Assembly (NCBI GenBank): GCA_011046315.1
Contig: DSAU01000494.1
Location: 1 to 11,648 of the forward strand
From: a bacterium
GTDB lineage: Bacteria; Zhuqueibacterota; Zhuqueibacteria; Thermofontimicrobiales; Thermofontimicrobiaceae
DNA length: 11,648 nucleotides
Reading direction: 5' to 3'
The notes under the pieces were generated by a model, which saw only the letters and a program-made list of their open reading frames with translations, made no database searches and was not told where the DNA came from. The stretch's first letter is position 1. Each line of letters begins with the position of its first letter. Both the position numbers and the translations under genes were made by a program. Positions 7,392 through 11,648 of the stretch are shown here, piece by piece.

Positions 7392-7420
7392 AATATTTGT
7401 GAAAATTTGTGTAATTTGTG
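7392..7420 (+). repeat. Short tandem array of an ATTTGTG-type unit
   Basis: Three consecutive units, AATATTTGTG, AAAATTTGTG and TAATTTGTG, repeat with a 9 to 10 base period. No gene overlaps it. It may be part of a larger dispersed repeat, or a simple low-complexity tract. Confidence 0.35.
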
Positions 7421-7608
7421 GATCTAAATATCCTTGCAGTTCACTGGGTTATGGTTAAAAAAGAACTTTTAATACAGTCTGAATTCAACCCGGGATCGCG
7501 GGAAACTTTAGCGGAATTTATGAGTTAATCAACATAACGCCTGATAAAATTTAGTGGTATTCTCCTGCTCTGTCTCGTTCCAGGAAAACAATTCCGCAAA
7601 CTCTTTTT

Positions 7609-7637
7609 TTGACTGTTGATTTTTGGGGAAGTTAAAT
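7609..7637 (+). promoter_or_regulatory. Candidate sigma70-type promoter for the CHAT gene
   Basis: TTGACT (-35, 5 of 6, 7609-7614), a 17-base spacer and TTAAAT (-10, 4 of 6, 7632-7637) lie upstream of the CHAT gene. Transcription would start near 7644, which favours the ATG at 7692 over an in-frame TTG at 7623. The -10 is weak, so the call is tentative. Confidence 0.35.
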
Positions 7638-7691
7638 GGTTATGATAATGGGCGTGTTGTAATTTTACCAAAAAAAATGATGGGAAATTGC

Positions 7692-9593
7692 ATGACTGAT
7701 AAAAATAGCGGTTTATTTTGGCTCTGCTTATTATTGCTTTGTTTGCTACCAGGTGTGAGCCATCTTCTTCAAAGTCAGCCCGGCAACGCTGCCGATGGAG
7801 TCGTGGCAGAGATGACGCTTCTCCATGAGTTAGAGCGCAGTTTATTCCAACAAGAAAGGTTAACCCAAACCGAATTTGACAACGTCCAGGATGCTGTGAA
7901 TCAGATTATCCGGCGGCTTTTAACCGACACCGAAAATCATAGCAGCCACACTGCTGATCTGCTGATTACCCTTTTGGAAAGGCGAAATCTTTATCAAGTG
8001 ATTTCGCTTTTTGGCAGAGATGAATCCGACCAGTTTATCCGGATTCCGTTTGCTGATTTAATTGGTCAACAATTAGACAACAGCTTCCAATATGAATTAA
8101 TGAAAGCCACTGCGCTGTTATCTGCGGATTCAGCCGGGTCGAGATTCAGCCAGATGTCCGAAATAAAAACACAGATCGATTCACAAATAGATTCTGTATG
8201 CTTTGAAAATCCGCAGGCTGCTTTCTTTATGCAATTGTTCAAACCATTGACGATCGAGGATGTTCAAAAGCAGTATGTTCGAAAAAAGTCGGCGCTGCTG
8301 CACTATTATTTGTTTGACGATCGTGTATTTGTTATTTTGGTCACACCGGATAGCTTTTATCTGAAAAATTGGGATTTGCCGTTAGCCGAAACCAAACAGC
8401 AGATCGACAGCCTGCTCACTCCGCTTTACCATGCAGACGACCTGTTAAAATTGCAGTTTGAAGAACGACTGGCTTTTCAGCTCTACCAAAAGCTTTTTCT
8501 GCCGGTTTCTCAGCCTGTCAAAAAATATCCACTGCTTATCATCATACCCGATGGCTATTTATTGAGTTTACCATTCGAACTATTGGTTAGCGATTATGCA
8601 GAAACTATAAAACCTGAAGACAAAATTTTGTATCAACATTACCGCCGGACGGATTTTTTGATTAAAAAATATGCGTTGGTTTATAGTTATTCGATCACTG
8701 GCTTAAATCCCGATCTTGCAAGCTATCGATCGTCCATTAAACTGGGAACCCAATTGCTCACCATGAGCCAGCCGGCTATTGCATCAGCGAACAACTTGCA
8801 TCGCTTTTTATTGAAAGAAAATATTGCGCCAACTCTGGAGCGTTCTCATTTTCAGTCGGAGGAAATCAAACGTGTTTCGCGGCTTCTCTGGCGACACGTC
8901 AACTTAAAAAATGATCGCGTGACAAAAGAATACTTTCGTCAACATGGCAGTGACTTTCGCTGGATTTATCTGGCCCAAGCCGGGGTGATGAGCAACACGC
9001 ATCCATTAAAATCCGGATTGCTGTTCTCCCAAAATATTGAAAATGGCAGCGGCGACTCAACCTGGCTTAATTCAAAGGAGATTAGCGCAATCAATCTTCG
9101 CGCTGATATGGTGACGATAAGCAACTGCCAATTATCAAACCCTTTCACCAATGGAGATGTCGGTGTAAAGGGTTTGCCGCAGGCTTTTCTGATAGCAGGC
9201 GCGCGTTCAGTCGTTCATAGTCTTTGGAACATCAACAGTATTTCCACCAGCCAATTTATGTCTAAATTATACTGGGAATTGAAGTACAAACGCCAGTACA
9301 ACAGTTTCGCTCTTCAGCAAGCCAGGTTGGCATCAATGAACGATCGCTTCAAATATTCCGGTGTATATATATCTCGGGCGCATCCGTTCTTTTGGGCGAA
9401 CTATCGGTTGGTCGGCGACCCGGAATTACGCCCGCCGTCTTATACTAAAATTCCGCGGTGGGCGGTTGTGCTGGTGGTTTATTTATTGGTGGCGATCTTG
9501 GCTTTATTCATCGTCAGAAAGACAAGGGCTGAACGCTATACACAGCAAGAGGCATCGAGTGATGAAGTCGAAGTTAGATCCACCGTGAATTAG
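7692..9593 (+). CDS. Membrane-anchored CHAT-domain protein lacking the catalytic histidine
   Basis: A 633-residue protein of the CHAT (caspase HetF-associated with TPRs) family, a clan CD peptidase fold. An N-terminal hydrophobic segment at about 8-24 (signal peptide or anchor) precedes a helical region without clear TPR repeats. The CHAT region spans about 185-575, with IIIPDGYLLSLPFELL at about 284-299, GLPQAFLIAGARSVVHSLW at 494-512 and HPFFWANYRLVGDPE at 564-578. The dyad cysteine is present (SNCQ, Cys479, codon at 9126), but the histidine motif usually written ATHG reads AQAG at 428-431 (codons 8973-8984), so peptidase activity is doubtful. A C-terminal helix at about 589-608 followed by RKTRAER suggests a periplasmic CHAT domain with a cytoplasmic tail. 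Start choice: ATG at 7692 follows GGGAAA weakly; ATGs at 7677 and 7680 or TTG at 7623 are alternatives. A possible small ORF and a VWA gene follow on the same strand. Confidence 0.85.
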   Translation: MTDKNSGLFWLCLLLLCLLPGVSHLLQSQPGNAADGVVAEMTLLHELERSLFQQERLTQTEFDNVQDAVNQIIRRLLTDTENHSSHTADLLITLLERRNLYQVISLFGRDESDQFIRIPFADLIGQQLDNSFQYELMKATALLSADSAGSRFSQMSEIKTQIDSQIDSVCFENPQAAFFMQLFKPLTIEDVQKQYVRKKSALLHYYLFDDRVFVILVTPDSFYLKNWDLPLAETKQQIDSLLTPLYHADDLLKLQFEERLAFQLYQKLFLPVSQPVKKYPLLIIIPDGYLLSLPFELLVSDYAETIKPEDKILYQHYRRTDFLIKKYALVYSYSITGLNPDLASYRSSIKLGTQLLTMSQPAIASANNLHRFLLKENIAPTLERSHFQSEEIKRVSRLLWRHVNLKNDRVTKEYFRQHGSDFRWIYLAQAGVMSNTHPLKSGLLFSQNIENGSGDSTWLNSKEISAINLRADMVTISNCQLSNPFTNGDVGVKGLPQAFLIAGARSVVHSLWNINSISTSQFMSKLYWELKYKRQYNSFALQQARLASMNDRFKYSGVYISRAHPFFWANYRLVGDPELRPPSYTKIPRWAVVLVVYLLVAILALFIVRKTRAERYTQQEASSDEVEVRSTVN

Positions 9594-9635
9594 CTCGCAT
9601 TGGAAAATAAATTGAAACCAAAAGGGTGAGAAACA

Positions 9636-9761
9636 TTGAAGCGTTTGGGTGTAGAAGATTGGAAATGGAACGATCGTTCTGAGTTGAGTCATTATCGGTT
9701 CACGGCGGCTGATGAAAAAATTATGGATAAGCTACCCACTCTAATGCCGCAATTTTGTTGA
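9636..9761 (+). CDS. Possible small protein, 41 residues, unknown
   Basis: A TTG-initiated frame of 41 codons lies between the CHAT and VWA genes, with AAAGGGTGAG at 9621-9630 positioned about five bases before the start as a ribosome binding site. The product is hydrophilic, with two tryptophans in EDWKWNDRS and a C-terminal Cys; I see no signal peptide, membrane helix or known domain. It could instead be the decayed 3' end of a longer gene or non-coding DNA. The supporting points are the ribosome binding site, placement inside a same-strand cluster and a 37-base gap to the VWA start. Confidence 0.28.
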   Translation: MKRLGVEDWKWNDRSELSHYRFTAADEKIMDKLPTLMPQFC

Positions 9762-9798
9762 TCGGCGTGAATAATTTAATTCAAAGTATTTTACAATT

Positions 9799-11648
9799 AT
9801 GGAAAATTTTAATATCACTATCAGTGGACACTGGCTGTTATTTTTGATTTTGTTGGGGGCAATGATTGGCTCGAGCATTTATCTTTATCGGCGCACCAAT
9901 CCGCCCGTTCATCCCCGCTTAAAATTGTTTTTGACCGTTCTCCGAGCGACTGCGTTGGCGCTGATTGTATTCATATTATTTGAGCCTGTTTTGAAATTAT
10001 CCTATAACAGAGAAGAAAAACCGATAGTGGCGGTGTTGCTCGATACTTCGGCAAGTATGAGCATCAAAGATGAAGAACAATCACGGTCCCAAATTGCGCT
10101 CATGCAATTATCAGCCCCGCTATTCAATGACTTCTCCGATGTGCGCTTTGATTTTTATCAATTCAATCACCAATTGCTACCGTTTAAGCCGGATAATCTG
10201 GATTTAATTCAATTTAAAGCCGATGGCACCGATTTGGGCCACAGCCTGAAAAGGCTGCGCGAGCTAACGAGTGAGCAACATTTGAGCGCTATTTTACTGC
10301 TGAGCGACGGGATCAACAATCTGGGTGAAAATCCTTTGCGCACCGCAGAAGAACTGTCGCTACCTGTTTTTCCGTTGTCGGTTGGTAAGCCTATCGATAA
10401 AAAAGATGTGATTATCGCCAACATTGTGACCAATCAGGTCACTTATGTGAACAATGAGCTCCCGGTTGATGTGACCATTCGTGCGCCGGGATATTCAGGA
10501 GAGCGGCTGAAACTTGATCTTTACCAGAAGGACAAGCTGCTGGATTCCAAATATGTTGATATCGGTGAATTGGCTGAAGCAAAACTCCGTCTGTTTTTTA
10601 CACCTGCGGAAACAGGTTTTCGGCAGTTCCGGGTTGAAACGCCGGTTTTAGAAGGCGAATTGACCGCTGTCAACAATCAAAAATCTTTTTTTGTAAAAGT
10701 GTTGGAAAGCCGGATTCGGATTTTATGTGTTACCGGCAGTCCTTGTCCGGATTTCGCCTTTATCCGCCGGGCGCTGGATCGCGACCCTGACATTGAGGCG
10801 GATTATCTGATTGCTAAACCGCGCCACGATTTTTATCAGGAAAGTTTTGACGAAAGCAGCGACAATTTGAAAAATTATGACCTGGTCATTCTGCTGGGCT
10901 TCCCACCAAAAAATCATTCCAGCAAAATTTTTGCATCTCTGGAACAACTGGTCAGAAATGAGCGGATTCCGCTGCTGTTTATTGCCGGAAACAATATCAA
11001 TTACCGGGCGCTGTCGGAATTGGATGCAATTCTTCCCTTCCGACCACCTGCTATCGAATCCCCCGAACGGCTCGCCTCGGCCGCTGTCTCGCCAACCGGA
11101 TTAAAGCATCCGGTAAGTCGTATTCACGAAACTGAGACTGAAAACCAGGCGCTCTGGAATGAATTGCCGCCCTTGTTTCATTCGCTCTACAATGCCAAAT
11201 TGACGCCAACCAGCGAGGTTCTGCTCAATGCAAAGTTTGAACCAGGACAGGGTTCTTCCTCCGGAAAGGAGTTTCCGTTGTTGGTTATCCAAAAACTGGG
11301 ACAACAAAAATCGATGGCTTTTTTGGCGCACGGACTTTGGCGCTGGGATTTGATGATGTGGGGAGTCGGAAAGGACAATCAACTGTTTCAACAGTTGGTC
11401 AGCAACTGTGTCCGTTGGTTGGTCAACAAAGAAGATACCAAACCGGTTCTTATCACTCCTGAACGGGAAATTTTTCGCAGCGGTGAACCGATCAGTTTTC
11501 TCGGACAGGTTTACGATGAAAACTATTTACCAATGGATGGCGCCGAACTGAAGCTCAACGTGTTTGATGCTGATAACCGTTATGAAATCACCCTCTCCGG
11601 AATCGGCGATGGCAAATATGAAGGCGCGCTCGGCGCGCTTGAGGGCGG
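9799..11648 (+). CDS. Membrane VWA-domain protein with glutamine-amidotransferase-like middle domain (3' end outside window)
   Basis: The frame is open from ATG 9799 to the window end: 616 codons and still running. Two N-terminal membrane helices (about 12-30 and 42-62) are followed by a von Willebrand A domain with a full MIDAS set: DTSAS at 82-86, Thr144 in ADGTDLG, and SDG at 169-171, so it should bind a divalent metal and a protein ligand. A beta-rich segment (about 205-300) leads to a Rossmann-like region (about 305-400: IRILCVTGSPCPDF, then YDLVILLGFP and LLFIAGNN) typical of the amidotransferase-like fold of this family, with no evident catalytic Cys-His-Glu set. Then come a HGLWRWDL motif at 511-518, CVRWLVNKED and a start of an Ig-like domain (QVYDENYLPMDGAEL). 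Related proteins sit with DUF58 and MoxR genes in many Gram-negatives. No good ribosome binding site is visible before the ATG. It lies 205 bases after the CHAT gene. Confidence 0.88.
   Translation, partial: MENFNITISGHWLLFLILLGAMIGSSIYLYRRTNPPVHPRLKLFLTVLRATALALIVFILFEPVLKLSYNREEKPIVAVLLDTSASMSIKDEEQSRSQIALMQLSAPLFNDFSDVRFDFYQFNHQLLPFKPDNLDLIQFKADGTDLGHSLKRLRELTSEQHLSAILLLSDGINNLGENPLRTAEELSLPVFPLSVGKPIDKKDVIIANIVTNQVTYVNNELPVDVTIRAPGYSGERLKLDLYQKDKLLDSKYVDIGELAEAKLRLFFTPAETGFRQFRVETPVLEGELTAVNNQKSFFVKVLESRIRILCVTGSPCPDFAFIRRALDRDPDIEADYLIAKPRHDFYQESFDESSDNLKNYDLVILLGFPPKNHSSKIFASLEQLVRNERIPLLFIAGNNINYRALSELDAILPFRPPAIESPERLASAAVSPTGLKHPVSRIHETETENQALWNELPPLFHSLYNAKLTPTSEVLLNAKFEPGQGSSSGKEFPLLVIQKLGQQKSMAFLAHGLWRWDLMMWGVGKDNQLFQQLVSNCVRWLVNKEDTKPVLITPEREIFRSGEPISFLGQVYDENYLPMDGAELKLNVFDADNRYEITLSGIGDGKYEGALGALEG

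Larger units (their letters stand above)
6721..7691. other. Long divergent intergenic region rich in repeats
   Basis: Almost 1 kb between the divergent nhaC and CHAT genes holds no frame I would call coding. It carries promoter candidates at each edge and, in between, a 16-base inverted repeat element, three insertion-sequence-end-like sequences, a palindromic element, two diverged direct repeats, a weak hairpin (CCCGC / GCGGG at 7231-7244) and a short TTGTG array, each listed separately. The density of repeat-like structure contrasts with the tightly packed genes on either side and suggests a neutral landing zone for small repeats. Confidence 0.6.

Noticed and set aside
10209..11391. Minus-strand frames opposite the VWA gene
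   Set aside because: The plus-strand VWA frame is continuous with a MIDAS and family motifs; the antisense frames are short and have no recognisable features.
1..11648. CRISPR arrays, tRNA, rRNA or known riboswitches
   Set aside because: I looked for regularly spaced repeats, cloverleaf-like sequences with a T-loop GTTCRANNC, and common riboswitch cores and found none I could support.

Overview
The window reads as chromosomal DNA from a Gram-negative bacterium. It encodes two probable lipoproteins, a LolB-like DUF4292 protein and large membrane-anchored proteins with predicted periplasmic domains. Gene content (a TPR protein followed by DUF4292, a CHAT protein with a C-terminal membrane anchor, a membrane VWA protein of the batch-protein type), moderate GC and AT-rich intergenic DNA suggest the Fibrobacterota-Chlorobiota-Bacteroidota (FCB) superphylum or a neighbour such as Calditrichota. 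That placement is an inference; there is no rRNA or marker gene to confirm it.

Left half, all on the minus strand. Read in the direction of transcription there is an NhaC-type Na+/H+ antiporter (6720 to 5275), a TPR protein with a lipoprotein-like N-terminus (5111 to 3411), a DUF4292 outer-membrane lipoprotein (3393 to 2608) and a membrane-anchored family 2 glycosyltransferase (2577 to 1612). After a 281-base gap comes a family 4 glycosyltransferase (1330 to 206). The TPR, DUF4292 and GT2 genes are separated by only 17 and 30 bases and look like one operon. Candidate sigma70-type promoters lie before nhaC and before the GT4 gene. The set points to envelope biogenesis (lipoproteins and glycan synthesis) plus ion homeostasis.

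Middle, about 6721 to 7691. This is a long divergent intergenic region with no convincing gene, full of repeat-like structure: a perfect 16-base inverted repeat framing about 70 AT-rich bases, a compact palindromic element, two diverged copies of a CCTCG/TAGG/GATGT unit, a short TTGTG tandem array, and three same-direction sequences resembling insertion-sequence ends. It looks like a place where small mobile or dispersed repeats have accumulated and decayed.

Right part, plus strand. A membrane-anchored CHAT-domain protein (7692 to 9593) keeps the cysteine of the caspase-like dyad but has alanine where the histidine is expected. It is followed by a possible 41-residue Trp-containing small ORF (9636 to 9761) and then a large membrane VWA protein with a complete-looking MIDAS (9799 to beyond the window end). 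The CHAT pseudo-peptidase, small ORF and VWA protein may form a cell-envelope protein-interaction module. This is the most interesting functional lead, although the genes are linked only by orientation and proximity.
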